This document shows, piece after piece, positions 7,597 through 16,677 of a DNA stretch of 64,000 nucleotides. Origin of the DNA: SIG307 sp964609025 (lineage in GTDB: Bacteria; Bacillota; Clostridia; Lachnospirales; Lachnospiraceae); assembly GCA_964609025.1 (NCBI GenBank), contig CAZSQM010000003.1:1-64000 (forward strand), read 5' to 3'. The stretch's first letter is position 1. Each line of letters begins with the position of its first letter. The notes below the pieces were generated by a model that was not told where the DNA came from, ran no database searches, and saw nothing but the letters and a program-made list of their open reading frames with translations. The translations under genes and the position numbers were made by a program.

Positions 7597-7618
7597 ACCC
7601 AAAAACATCCCGTAAAAC

Positions 7619-7662
7619 AAAAAAATGGGGCGATACGCATGAACCGCGCGGCCCCATTTTTT
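7619..7662. terminator. bidirectional intrinsic terminator
   Basis: The stem AAAAATGGGGC pairs with GCCCCATTTTT across a 19-base loop. T-tracts on both strands suit termination of the helicase gene from the left and of the minus-strand DUF1292 gene from the right. Confidence 0.8.
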
Positions 7663-7678
7663 GCTTTTTATGTTACGT

Positions 7679-7981
7679 TTAGTCCTCAAACATTTCATCA
7701 AATTCGGCATTATCCAAAAGTTCGTCAAAGGCGTCGGAAACGGCCTCAAATTCATCGTCGTCTTCAATGTTGATGAGGTCGATATCGTCCTCGCCCTTTT
7801 CTTCAAAGCGGTAGAGGAAAATCTCCGCGTCCGGGTCGTCGCCCTGCGGAAGCAGTGCAATGTAGTTTTTGCCGTCTACCGGAAAGATGGCGATTACGTC
7901 GCAGACAAGCTCGCTGCCGTCTTCTAAGGTGAGGGTAATCTGATCGTTGTTATCTTCGTAGAGCATGGAATTTTCGTTCAT
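7679..7981 (-). CDS. DUF1292 (YrzB-like) protein
   Basis: A 100-residue, very acidic cytoplasmic protein. The DUF1292 core reads ITLTLEDGSELVCDVIAIF, then DGKNYIALLP and EIFLYRFEE, followed by an Asp/Glu-rich tail. The family is common in Firmicutes and of unknown function. I chose the ATG at 7981 because AAAGGAG lies 7 bases upstream on the minus strand. The upstream ATG at 8008 lacks this. It is the only convincing minus-strand gene in the window. A TATACT-like -10 (minus strand, about 8034-8039) lies upstream. Confidence 0.88.
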   Translation of the reverse strand: MNENSMLYEDNNDQITLTLEDGSELVCDVIAIFPVDGKNYIALLPQGDDPDAEIFLYRFEEKGEDDIDLINIEDDDEFEAVSDAFDELLDNAEFDEMFED

Positions 7982-8085
7982 GGCGTACTCCTTTCTTTTA
8001 CGGAACATAGAAAGAACGTTCCGTCGTCATAAATAGTATAGCAGACAACGGAAAAAAAGAAAAGGGGAAAACGCAACAGTTCATA

Positions 8086-8113
8086 TTGTAATTGCGGTAA
8101 AGTATGCTATACT
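8086..8113 (+). promoter_or_regulatory. sigma-A-type promoter
   Basis: TTGTAA (8086-8091), a 16-bp spacer and TATACT (8108-8113), placed 30 bp before the start of the membrane protein gene at 8144. Confidence 0.55.
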
Positions 8114-8143
8114 TGGAATATCATATCGGAAGAGGAAGAATAT

Positions 8144-9109
8144 ATGGATAAATTTCAAAACAGACTGCAAAAGGCCCAGAAAAGTATGATTCGCTATATT
8201 CATGTCGTACTGCTGATGAGTATTTCCGCCGGCGTACTGGTGAATTACCTGTTTCATAGCATGGTCTGCGCTGTTTTTGCGGGGATGGGGATTTTCTTTT
8301 TGATTCTGCTGCTTGTCAACTATTACAGTAACCGGCGTTATCAAAGGGAAGGAGTACATACCAGGGCGACGGTTACGGCGTGTGAACGTATAAAAGCAGA
8401 AAAGGGGGAAGAAGAGGAGGGAGAGGATTACTACAAAATTACCTATGAGGTAATATACGAGGGTTATCCGGTTCTGGTGGAGCTGCCTTCCGGCGAAAGA
8501 GCCAGGGTCGGGAAAAGCGTCGGAGTTTATTACATTGCGGGGGAAAATGTGCTTCGGACCGACGAGGAGATGGGAGAGTTCCGTTCGAATAAAGGGTTAA
8601 AGATTCTGATTGCCGTCAGCTTCGGAATTGCCCTGATTGCCGGAATTACCGCAAATTTTAAGGCTGAGCTGTTTACGGAGGATTTTTGGACGTGCGTGTG
8701 TGCCTGGCTTGTGGCGCTCGTGTTTACCTTGTTCGGCTTCGGAACGGTTTCTTCGGGGCTCCGCCACAAAAGAGAATTGTCGGAAGCGCGCCGTGTGCCT
8801 GCCAGGCTGACCAGATTTGATGTCAGCACCGGAAAAAACAGCGACGGTGACTCCTATAAAACCTATTTTCCGGTCTGGGAATACGAAGACGGAGGAGAAT
8901 ATAAGGAGCATAAAAGCAGCGTCAGCAGGAGAAAAAAGCAGGAGGTGGGCACCGTCGGCGAACTTTTTCTTACGGCAAAGGGGCAGGTGTATGAAAAGAG
9001 CGAGGAAAAGTCCTCTTTTCGTATCGGTCTTGTTTTTGCGGTGCTGGGGGTTGGGATGATTGGCGTGGCAATTTTAACAACGGTACAGTGGGTCGGATTG
9101 ATTTTATAA
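8144..9109 (+). CDS. DUF3592-like multi-pass membrane protein
   Basis: A 321-residue membrane protein with four likely helices, at about 18-36, 42-62, 153-172 and 180-205, and a further C-terminal hydrophobic stretch at about 293-320. Two extramembrane beta-rich blocks (about 70-145 and 215-285) resemble each other: both read out as a hydrophilic segment, then Y-rich strands, then a GxxxxVYY or GELFLT end. This is the duplicated pattern of DUF3592 proteins. No enzyme motif is seen. AGAGGAAG precedes the ATG. It is monocistronic between its own promoter and the Ig-like gene. Confidence 0.75.
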   Translation: MDKFQNRLQKAQKSMIRYIHVVLLMSISAGVLVNYLFHSMVCAVFAGMGIFFLILLLVNYYSNRRYQREGVHTRATVTACERIKAEKGEEEEGEDYYKITYEVIYEGYPVLVELPSGERARVGKSVGVYYIAGENVLRTDEEMGEFRSNKGLKILIAVSFGIALIAGITANFKAELFTEDFWTCVCAWLVALVFTLFGFGTVSSGLRHKRELSEARRVPARLTRFDVSTGKNSDGDSYKTYFPVWEYEDGGEYKEHKSSVSRRKKQEVGTVGELFLTAKGQVYEKSEEKSSFRIGLVFAVLGVGMIGVAILTTVQWVGLIL

Positions 9110-9281
9110 AGAAATGCCTTTTGTACGGCTTTGGCGGCACGGTATCGTTACGGAGGAGGAACCGCCCCTTTCTGACACAAAAATGCCAAAAAAAACTGCT
9201 ATATTTTGTACAAAGATATTAATTTTTGGCAAAGCGGAACCGATATATAGATAAGGAGAGTGCAACCAAGGAGGAGTGTTT

Positions 9282-12200
9282 ATGAAGAAAAGAAGTAAAT
9301 TTTCTAACATAAGTCTGTTACTGACGGCATTTTGCGCCCTTTTTCTGCTCGGAACGGGAAGTGTGGGTAAGGCGGAGGCGGCAACGCAGGGCTATCAGTT
9401 TGATTATAATGCGACGGATGTGCAGTCCGGTTCCGAAATCGAAATGAGGACGTTAAACGCTTTCCTCGGAGTGGAGCCGAAGGACTCTACGGAGGGTCTT
9501 TCTTCCACGGCGACCGTTACGTTTTACAGTTCGGAAGAAAGTGTTGTAAAGTGTGAGGATACCGGGATTCAGGGTATGACGAAGCTTGTCCGTAAAGGGC
9601 CGGGCTATTCCACGATTACCGCAGTCATTTCCGACGGCGGGTATAACTTCTCCATCAGTTGTCTGGTAAAGGTAGACTTACAGATTACCGGTACGAATTT
9701 TACAACGATTGACTATGCGGGACACCGTATTCTGAAGTTAGACAGAATCGGCGATTCCAAGCGCGTTGTTTTAAAATATGTAGATGACACCGAGTTTCAG
9801 AATACGCTGGTAGACTGGACTTCCTCCAATGAACAGGTTGCAACGGTAGATCAATACGGTAACGTAACGGCGGTCGGCGCCGGACGCGCAGAAATCACGG
9901 TAACGACGCAGACCGTTTCCGGACAGTCGAAAGCTTTAGTCCGGTCGGCGTCGGTGATTGTGGCTCCGATCGGTTCCTTTACCGAAGCGGCGGATTATGT
10001 CGGGTATACCGACAGGATTTCTATGGAAACGCAGAAGGACAACTTTATGATTTATGTCAATAGCCAGTCTGCGTCCAATTTAGTCTGGAAGGTTTCCCAG
10101 CTGGTTACGGTAGGCGGAAGGGCAGTGGAAAAGGAGCTTTCCTCCAACAGCGACGTTTTACACTATGCGATTAATGAATACAGCGGAAGTGTGAGCTTTA
10201 CGGGAGTCAAGGCGGGCACTTATGTTATTCGTGCCTATACGGACAGAGAGTATATAGGAAACAATGCGATTCCGAGCTTTGAAGCTTCGGTGGTGGTACT
10301 GTTTGCAATGTCGGACAGAAAGCTTTTGATGAATGTAGGGGACACCTATGATATCATCGGCAATTCCAATATTCCGTCGGCGGACCAGTTTGCCTATGCC
10401 TCCTCGAATTCCAATGTGGCGGCGGTAGACCCGACTACCGGCATTATTACGGCAAAGAACAGTTCTACCGACCCGGTAACGATTACAATGACTTATCGTG
10501 ATACGGGTATTTTTGAGAACGGCGGCTCCGGCGAATATGCGGGCGGTGTGCCGGATATAACGATTGAGGTAACGGTAATCGACGGGATTCAGCTAAACTA
10601 TACGGAGGTTACCATTAATACAAAGGGAACCGTGCTGCTGGAGCCGATTTTAACGAATCGTCTGGAGCCGGTAATATGGACTTCTTCCGAGGAAAGAATC
10701 GCAAAGGTAGAAAACGGTCTGGTAACCGGTGTAAAAGAAGGCACGGCAGTCATTACCGCAAAGCAGACGATTAACGGTATTGTGAAAAAGGCGGAGTGTA
10801 CGGTTTATGTACAGACTTCCGTTGCGGAGGTGACTCTGGACCCGAAGGATCTGACAATCGGAATCGGAAAGTATGAGGTAATTCAGGCGTCCATAAAGCC
10901 AAGTACTTTAAACGGAGTAGCTTTAAAGTGGGTTTCTTCCAATGAAGATGTGCTGGAGATTACGGAGGCAGGGAAGCTTTCGGTTACGGTAAAGGGCGTT
11001 TCCGGCGGAACTGCGGTTATTACGGCAATCAATCAGGACAATGTCGTTGTCGGCTTTTGTAATGTAACGGTGGTACAGCCGGTGGCAGGTCTGACGCTGT
11101 CGGAAACCGAGGTTACGGCAAGAATCGGAAATACGGTACAGCTTCGTGCAACGGTTGCGCCGGATAATGCGACCAATCAGGCTGTTACCTGGAAGTCCTC
11201 CAACACCAGTGTTGCAACGGTGTCCGCAAACGGTCTGGTAACGATGAAGGCGGCAGGAACCGCCTCCATTATCTGTACCTCCGCGGATAATCCATCCGTA
11301 CAGGCATTTTGCAATGTGACCGTATTAAAAGCGGTGAGCGGCGTTTCTCTGGATATCGATTCCAAAGAGATGTATGTGGGAGAAAATTACCGCCTGACCT
11401 ATCTGCTTACGCCGAATGATGCAAGTACGACCACGGTTGTGTGGACTTCCACCAACACGTCGGTAGTTACGGTAGACGGTACGGGCATGCTGACGGCAAA
11501 GGGAGTCGGACAGGCAGAGATTATCATAAAGACCGTAGACGGTTCTTATATGGACCTTTGTACCATTGTGGTAAAGCAAAAGCCTACCAATGTAAAGCTT
11601 TCCGTTACGAATTTGACGATGAATGCGGGCGAGTATTTCTATCTGGATGCGGTACTGACTCCGGCAAACAGTACGAAAGAAGGTCTGGTATGGGAGAGCG
11701 TGGATACGAATATTGCAACGGTGTCCTCTACCGGACGCGTTACGGCGAAGGCAGCCGGGGAAACCGTGATTATGGTAAAGACGGAAAACGGTGCAACCGC
11801 TTATTGTAAGCTGACGGTATTACAGGCGGTAACCGGTTTGGAAGTTACTCCGAAAAAAGTGGTAATCGATGTCGGAGAACGGGTTACGCTGTCTACAAAA
11901 TTTACCCCGGATACGGCAAGCAATACCAATGTGGTATGGTCCAGCTCGGATGAAAAGATTGCAACGGTCAATAAAGACGGCGAAGTTACCGGCAAGCAGG
12001 GCGGTATGGCAGTGATTCAGTGTAAGACGGACGACGGCGGCTATAATGCGTTTTGTATTGTAACGGTGATTGAAGAAGTGACGGAGTTAAAGATTAAGCC
12101 GGAGCAGTATAAATTAGGCTTAGGGAAAACGTTTCAGCTTACCGTGGAAATTGCAAATTCCACGGCGTCCAACAAGGAGGTCGAGTGGTATTCCAGTGAC

Positions 12201-13049
12201 GAGGATGTTGTAACGGTAGATAAAAACGGTAAAATTCGCGGCATTTCTCTCGGGTATGCAACGATTACCGCAATGGCGTTGGACGGAAGCGACGCGGAGG
12301 CAACCTGTGAAATCCGTGTAGTAACGGAGGTAACGGGTATGACGATGAATACGACAACCGTTACCCTGATACAGGGAACCACATATCAGTTAGAGGCAGA
12401 AATCCGGCCGGAAAATGTTACCTACAATACGCCGTCCTGGGAAACGGATAACGAAGATGTGGCTATTGTAGATGACGACGGTATCGTTACCGCAATTTCA
12501 CCGGGAACGGCGTGGATTACCGCAAAAGCAAGGGACAGCAGCGGAAAATACTGTAAATGTTTTGTTACGGTCATTGCTCCGATTCCTGCAACCGGTGTAA
12601 CCACGATGGTAGACGAGGTGGTAATGGCGCCGGGAGAAAAGAAAACCATCGTTGCCAAGGCAACGCCGACCAATACAACGGATTCCATGACGTGGACCTC
12701 CACGGATGAATCGATTGCAAGAGTAAATGCGGTGACCGGTGAAATTACGGCGGTTGCCCCGGGAAACGCAAGCGTGATTGTTATGATGGATTCCGGCAAA
12801 AAGGCAGTAATTAATGTCATAGTTGTGGGACTGAACCGGACTTCTGTTGTGATGGATTATTATTCGAGCGGTGAGCAGCTGTATGTAGAGGGGTCTACAT
12901 CAACGGTGCGGTGGTATTCGTCGAACCGGCGGGTTGTTGAGGTGTCCGCAAACGGACTGCTGACCTCCCGCGGAACAGGAACGGCAACCGTGGAAGCACG
13001 GGTGAACGGAAGGACACTGACCTGTATTGTCCGGGTAGTGTCGCCGTAA
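9282..13049 (+). CDS. giant secreted protein with tandem bacterial Ig-like (BIG2) domains
   Basis: A 1255-residue exported protein. The signal peptide covers residues 1-33, ending near KAEAA. The rest is a chain of about a dozen BIG2-like domains of 75-85 residues. Each has a variant of VTLxVGxTxxLxATVxPxNAT, W.SSxxxVATVxxxGxVTAxxxGxAxIT and a closing VTV strand. Such stalks project adhesins or enzymes from the cell surface. I see no LPXTG, SLH or other anchor and no enzymatic head, so attachment is unclear. GTG 9276 is an alternative start, but GGAGG (9270-9274) is 7 bp before ATG 9282. Confidence 0.92.
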   Translation: MKKRSKFSNISLLLTAFCALFLLGTGSVGKAEAATQGYQFDYNATDVQSGSEIEMRTLNAFLGVEPKDSTEGLSSTATVTFYSSEESVVKCEDTGIQGMTKLVRKGPGYSTITAVISDGGYNFSISCLVKVDLQITGTNFTTIDYAGHRILKLDRIGDSKRVVLKYVDDTEFQNTLVDWTSSNEQVATVDQYGNVTAVGAGRAEITVTTQTVSGQSKALVRSASVIVAPIGSFTEAADYVGYTDRISMETQKDNFMIYVNSQSASNLVWKVSQLVTVGGRAVEKELSSNSDVLHYAINEYSGSVSFTGVKAGTYVIRAYTDREYIGNNAIPSFEASVVVLFAMSDRKLLMNVGDTYDIIGNSNIPSADQFAYASSNSNVAAVDPTTGIITAKNSSTDPVTITMTYRDTGIFENGGSGEYAGGVPDITIEVTVIDGIQLNYTEVTINTKGTVLLEPILTNRLEPVIWTSSEERIAKVENGLVTGVKEGTAVITAKQTINGIVKKAECTVYVQTSVAEVTLDPKDLTIGIGKYEVIQASIKPSTLNGVALKWVSSNEDVLEITEAGKLSVTVKGVSGGTAVITAINQDNVVVGFCNVTVVQPVAGLTLSETEVTARIGNTVQLRATVAPDNATNQAVTWKSSNTSVATVSANGLVTMKAAGTASIICTSADNPSVQAFCNVTVLKAVSGVSLDIDSKEMYVGENYRLTYLLTPNDASTTTVVWTSTNTSVVTVDGTGMLTAKGVGQAEIIIKTVDGSYMDLCTIVVKQKPTNVKLSVTNLTMNAGEYFYLDAVLTPANSTKEGLVWESVDTNIATVSSTGRVTAKAAGETVIMVKTENGATAYCKLTVLQAVTGLEVTPKKVVIDVGERVTLSTKFTPDTASNTNVVWSSSDEKIATVNKDGEVTGKQGGMAVIQCKTDDGGYNAFCIVTVIEEVTELKIKPEQYKLGLGKTFQLTVEIANSTASNKEVEWYSSDEDVVTVDKNGKIRGISLGYATITAMALDGSDAEATCEIRVVTEVTGMTMNTTTVTLIQGTTYQLEAEIRPENVTYNTPSWETDNEDVAIVDDDGIVTAISPGTAWITAKARDSSGKYCKCFVTVIAPIPATGVTTMVDEVVMAPGEKKTIVAKATPTNTTDSMTWTSTDESIARVNAVTGEITAVAPGNASVIVMMDSGKKAVINVIVVGLNRTSVVMDYYSSGEQLYVEGSTSTVRWYSSNRRVVEVSANGLLTSRGTGTATVEARVNGRTLTCIVRVVSP

Positions 13050-13073
13050 CGAAATAGAAGATAGTCTGAATGT

Positions 13074-13099
13074 AAGCCGGAGGCATGTGACTCCGGCTT
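13074..13099 (+). terminator. hairpin after the Ig-like gene
   Basis: Perfect 9-bp stem AAGCCGGAG / CTCCGGCTT with an 8-base loop, 25 bp after the stop. There is no T-run, so termination is uncertain. A second small hairpin, GCGGAG-AAG-CTCCGC, follows at 13121-13135. Confidence 0.45.
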
Positions 13100-13170
13100 G
13101 CTGTTCTGAAATCGAAAGTCGCGGAGAAGCTCCGCACTGATAAAATAAAGGGGAAGTGAAAGGAGTTTTT

Positions 13171-14862
13171 ATGTTACAGAGCTTGCGGGTGAGTAATTTT
13201 GCACTCATTGAAGAACTGGAGATTGCATTTGAAGGCGGTTTGAATATTTTAACGGGAGAAACCGGTGCGGGAAAGTCCATTTTACTCGGTTCGATTCAGA
13301 CCGCTCTCGGAGCGAAGGCTTCCAAAGAACTGATACGAAACGGAGCGGAGTCCGCTTATGTGGAAATCGTATTTGATCACTGCAAAAAAGAGGTGGAGGA
13401 AGAATTGGCGAGGCAGGAGTTGTCTGCGGAGGACGGCAGTATTACAATTTCCCGGAAGCTGACGTCGGCCGGAAAAAGCGTCAGCCGTATTAACGGAGAA
13501 ATCGTGAATGCCGCAACCGTGAAGGCAGTTGCGTCCCTGCTGTTAGAAATTCACGGGCAGCAGGAACACCATTCTCTTTTAAACAGAGAGAAGCATCTGG
13601 AACTGTTAGACCGTTATGCGGGAGAAGCGCTTGCAGCACAGAAGGAGAAAACGGCGGCGCTTTTTTCGGAGTATCGCAGAGTAAAGGCGGAGCTTGCACA
13701 GGCAAGAGAGGACGGCGCAAATAAGAACCGTGATTGCTCCTATCTGGAGTTTGCCTGCAAAGAGATTGCAGAAGCCGCCTATAAGGACGGCGAAATCGAG
13801 GAATTGGAACAAAGCTACCGGAAACTGTCCCATGCAAAACTGTTGGCGGAAGGTGTGGGCACTGCTCTTTCCGTAACCGCAGACGGCGGGGAAGAAACCG
13901 CAGACAGTTTGTTAAGCGCTGCGGTAAGGAGCCTTTCCAAAATCAGTACCTATGATACGGAAGCGGAGAAACTGCTCGGACAGGCAGAGGAGATAGCGGC
14001 ACTTTTGTCGGAGTTTAACCGTGCAGCTGCCTCTTATCTGGAATCGTTGTCGGAGAATGAGGAGGAATACCGTCGGGTATCGGAACGTCTTGATTTGTTG
14101 AACCGTTTGAAATCCAAATACGGAAAAACAATGGAAGAAGTGCTTGCCTACGGTCGGGAGTGCGAGGAAAAGCTGGAGCGTTATGCGGATTATGACGCCT
14201 ATCTGGAACGGCTGGAAAAAGAGTATACAGTTGTAGAACAAAAATTGGAAACGGAATGCGAAGGCTTATCCAAACTGCGGAAAGCGGTTGCTGCCGAATT
14301 GTCGGAGCAGATTAAAAGGGCGCTTTCGGAATTGAATTTTTTGGAAGTACGGTTTGAGATTCGTTTTGAGCGGACAGACTATTCGGCAAACGGTTTTGAT
14401 GCGGCGGAGTTTTATATTGCCACGAATCCGGGCGAAGACATGAAACCGTTGATTAAGGTTGCGTCCGGCGGTGAATTGTCGCGTATTATGCTTGCGTTGA
14501 AATCGGTGTTTGCGGACCGGGATGAAATACCGACCCTGATTTTTGATGAGATCGATACCGGTATCAGCGGACGAACCGCACAGATGGTTTCGGAAAAAAT
14601 GGCGGTGATTGCGGCAGACCGTCAGCTTCTTTGCATTACCCATCTGCCGCAGATTGCAGCAATGGCGGATGCCCACTTTTTCATTGAAAAGACAACGGAC
14701 GGTGTGAAGACGGTAACGAGGATAGAAAAGTTACGGCCGGAGGCGTCCGTAGAGGAACTGGCAAGAATGCTCGGCGGTGCAAGGATTACGGAGGCGGTCC
14801 GGGAAAATGCAAGGGAAATGAAGGCGCTTGCGGCAGCGAAAAAGCAGAATGGTAAAAGTTAA
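13171..14862 (+). CDS. recN: DNA repair protein RecN
   Basis: A 563-residue SMC-like ATPase that acts early in double-strand break repair. It has Walker A GETGAGKS (29-36), a long coiled-coil middle (about 155-370), the ABC signature ASGGELSRIMLALK and Walker B TLIFDEIDTGISG, with the D-loop and ITHLPQIAA at the end. Length is normal for the family. ATG 13171 is preferred because AAAGGAG lies 7 bp before it; the earlier GTG at 13156 would bury that site. recN-spoIVB-spo0A is a conserved order in spore formers. Confidence 0.97.
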   Translation: MLQSLRVSNFALIEELEIAFEGGLNILTGETGAGKSILLGSIQTALGAKASKELIRNGAESAYVEIVFDHCKKEVEEELARQELSAEDGSITISRKLTSAGKSVSRINGEIVNAATVKAVASLLLEIHGQQEHHSLLNREKHLELLDRYAGEALAAQKEKTAALFSEYRRVKAELAQAREDGANKNRDCSYLEFACKEIAEAAYKDGEIEELEQSYRKLSHAKLLAEGVGTALSVTADGGEETADSLLSAAVRSLSKISTYDTEAEKLLGQAEEIAALLSEFNRAAASYLESLSENEEEYRRVSERLDLLNRLKSKYGKTMEEVLAYGRECEEKLERYADYDAYLERLEKEYTVVEQKLETECEGLSKLRKAVAAELSEQIKRALSELNFLEVRFEIRFERTDYSANGFDAAEFYIATNPGEDMKPLIKVASGGELSRIMLALKSVFADRDEIPTLIFDEIDTGISGRTAQMVSEKMAVIAADRQLLCITHLPQIAAMADAHFFIEKTTDGVKTVTRIEKLRPEASVEELARMLGGARITEAVRENAREMKALAAAKKQNGKS

Positions 14863-14905
14863 TAAAAAAAGGTAGTTTGAATCGGCTGTTCTTACGCATA
14901 CTATT

Positions 14906-14945
14906 AGGGAACCTGTTTTATGGCAGAGTTCCCTATTTTATTTTG
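14906..14945 (+). terminator. intrinsic terminator after recN
   Basis: TAGGGAAC pairs with GTTCCCTA across a loop of about 14 bases and is followed by TTTTATTTT. A second inverted repeat, ATAGGAAA / TTTCCTAT, lies at 14948-14973 without a T-run. Confidence 0.7.
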
Positions 14946-15079
14946 CGATAGGAAAGTCCTGCGGGTTTCCTATGCCGAAATGCTCGGACATAAAGCAGAG
15001 GTTCTGCGGCTTGTCCGCTGGTTACGATAGGGAGGACTGTCAACCGGGTTTAGTATGAAAAAGAAAGGTTGGCAGTGCT

Positions 15080-16351
15080 ATGAAGAAAAAATATCGCGGT
15101 TGGCTGATTACGGCGTTGGTATTGAACATATTGGCAATCCTCGGTTACGGGGTTTACTATTATAAAGACAGGCTCCCTGCGGAAATACGGATTATTACCG
15201 GAGAGGAGGAAAAGTTTTCCTTTCTGCTGCCGTTTTCTGCAAAAATCGAGGGAGATAGCGTCGGTGTTTTGGAGGTCAATAAGGAGCCTTTGGAAAAGGG
15301 AAGCATTACGATTGACCTGTCGGATACCATTACGATGCATGCCACGGAAACAACAAACGCTACGATGGAACTGCGCCTGTTCGGAATTTTTCCGTTCAAG
15401 AAGGTGGAAATTTCGGCAGTTACGCCGCAGAGTGTCGTAGTAGGAGGCTCTGCCATCGGAATTCATGTGGAAACGGACGGTGTTCTGGTCTTAGGAACCA
15501 CCTCTGTCACCGGGGATGACAGGATGACATATGAGCCGGCGGAAAACCGCCTGAAATCGGGGGATTATATTGTGCAGGCAGACCAAAAAAGAATCAGCAA
15601 AAAGGAAGATTTGATTCAAGTTTTGAAGAAGTCGGACGGCAGTGAAATTCATTTTAAAGTACGCAGAGGCGGAGAAACCATCGGAGTAGCGGTAACGCCG
15701 GTGAGAACGGCGGACGGTTCGTATAAAATCGGAACCTGGATTCGGGATGATACGCAGGGAATCGGGACGTTAACGTATATTACGCAGGATGGAAAATACG
15801 GCGCGCTGGGGCATGGAATTACGGATGTGGATACCGGAGTGCTTCTGGAGGTTGGAAGCGGAAATGCGTATGATGCCGAAATCATCCGTATCGTAAAGGG
15901 ACAGCCGGGGACGCCGGGAGAATTAAGCGGAGTTATTCAGCGTTCGGAGGAAGAACGAATCGGAACCGTAACTCAAAATACCGCACAGGGAATATTCGGA
16001 ACGGTAAAGAAAGACTGCGGCATCCTGCAAAGCGGAGCGGTGATGGAAATCGGGTTAAAACAGGACGTCAAAAAAGGAAAGGCCTCTATTCTGTGCGAAA
16101 TTAACGGAACGGTGGGGAGCTATGACATCGAAATAGAGCAGGTGGACTACTCCAACCGCAACCACGCAAAAGGCTTGGTAATAAAAATAACGGACGAAGA
16201 ACTCATCGGGCTGACCGGAGGAATCGTTCAGGGCATGAGCGGAAGCCCGATTATCCAGGACGGAAAACTGATTGGCGCAGTGACCCATGTCTTTATCAGG
16301 GACAGCACAAAAGGCTATGGAACCTTTATTGAAAATATGCTGCAAAATTGA
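15080..16351 (+). CDS. spoIVB: SpoIVB serine peptidase (S55 family)
   Basis: A 423-residue sporulation protease. In known systems it crosses into the space between forespore and mother cell and triggers pro-sigma-K processing. An N-terminal membrane helix spans about 8-28. A PDZ domain lies around 130-215 (SGDYIVQADQKRISKKEDLI). The catalytic His is in ALGHGITD and the catalytic Ser in GMSGSP (about 387-389), with an Asp in IRDSTKGYG. Length and order fit the family. AAGGTTGGCAG precedes the ATG. Confidence 0.95.
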   Translation: MKKKYRGWLITALVLNILAILGYGVYYYKDRLPAEIRIITGEEEKFSFLLPFSAKIEGDSVGVLEVNKEPLEKGSITIDLSDTITMHATETTNATMELRLFGIFPFKKVEISAVTPQSVVVGGSAIGIHVETDGVLVLGTTSVTGDDRMTYEPAENRLKSGDYIVQADQKRISKKEDLIQVLKKSDGSEIHFKVRRGGETIGVAVTPVRTADGSYKIGTWIRDDTQGIGTLTYITQDGKYGALGHGITDVDTGVLLEVGSGNAYDAEIIRIVKGQPGTPGELSGVIQRSEEERIGTVTQNTAQGIFGTVKKDCGILQSGAVMEIGLKQDVKKGKASILCEINGTVGSYDIEIEQVDYSNRNHAKGLVIKITDEELIGLTGGIVQGMSGSPIIQDGKLIGAVTHVFIRDSTKGYGTFIENMLQN

Positions 16352-16534
16352 GTCCGGACCAAAAGAGAAAGAGTGCGCGTGCGAGAAAAACCTGTTTTTC
16401 AAAGAACGCGCACTTGTTCTCTTTTAAGTTCCGGCGAAAGCCGGAACATCCGCCTGATGCGAGCATCAGGCGGATGCGGTCCGGACGAAGTTCGGATGCG
16501 GTCCGGACGGAGTTCGGATGCGGTCCGGACGAAT
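16352..16534. repeat. stacked hairpins and 22-bp GTCCGGAC iterons
   Basis: After the spoIVB terminator come a perfect GTTCCGGC-GAAA-GCCGGAAC hairpin (16428-16447) and a perfect 13-bp stem hairpin (16448-16475). Then follow two full 22-bp units and one partial unit (16473-16494, 16495-16516, 16517-16534). The palindrome GTCCGGAC occurs at 16352, 16479, 16501 and 16523, so it brackets the whole block and repeats every 22 bp at its end. This accounts for most of the 326-bp gene-free gap before spo0A. Confidence 0.85.
16361..16425 (+). terminator. large hairpin terminator after spoIVB
   Basis: Arms 16361-16380 and 16406-16425 pair almost fully (AAAAGAGA / TCTCTTTT outside, GTGCGCGT / ACGCGCAC inside). 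A smaller GAAAAA / TTTTTC hairpin sits in the loop. The right arm supplies the T-rich end. Confidence 0.65.
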
Positions 16535-16563
16535 AGAGTCATAGCAATCCTTCTTGAAAAGAT

Positions 16564-16636
16564 TTGTAAAAAAATTACAAAATCCCCTTGCAAAAACCGA
16601 AAAAGATGTTATAATAGGGAATGTAAAAGTTTTACA
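16564..16636 (+). promoter_or_regulatory. spo0A promoter with two flanking TGTAA/TTACA palindromes
   Basis: TTGCAA (16588-16593), a 16-bp spacer and TATAAT (16610-16615) make a strong sigma-A-type promoter. Just upstream lies TTGTAA-AAAAA-TTACAA (16564-16580). Just downstream lies TGTAAAA-G-TTTTACA (16622-16636). Both are dyad-symmetric and share half-sites, so they could be operators for one regulator. GGGAGAAAGG lies about 16-25 bp before the start at 16678, and AAGAAGATG is adjacent to it. Confidence 0.65.
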
Positions 16637-16677
16637 AAAAAAGTAAAATCTGGGAGAAAGGAAAAGAAGAAAAGAAG

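Noticed and set aside
9282..13049. DNA-level tandem repeat array or CRISPR-like structure
   Set aside because: The periodicity comes from the Ig-like protein domains; the DNA of the repeats has diverged and there are no uniform spacers.
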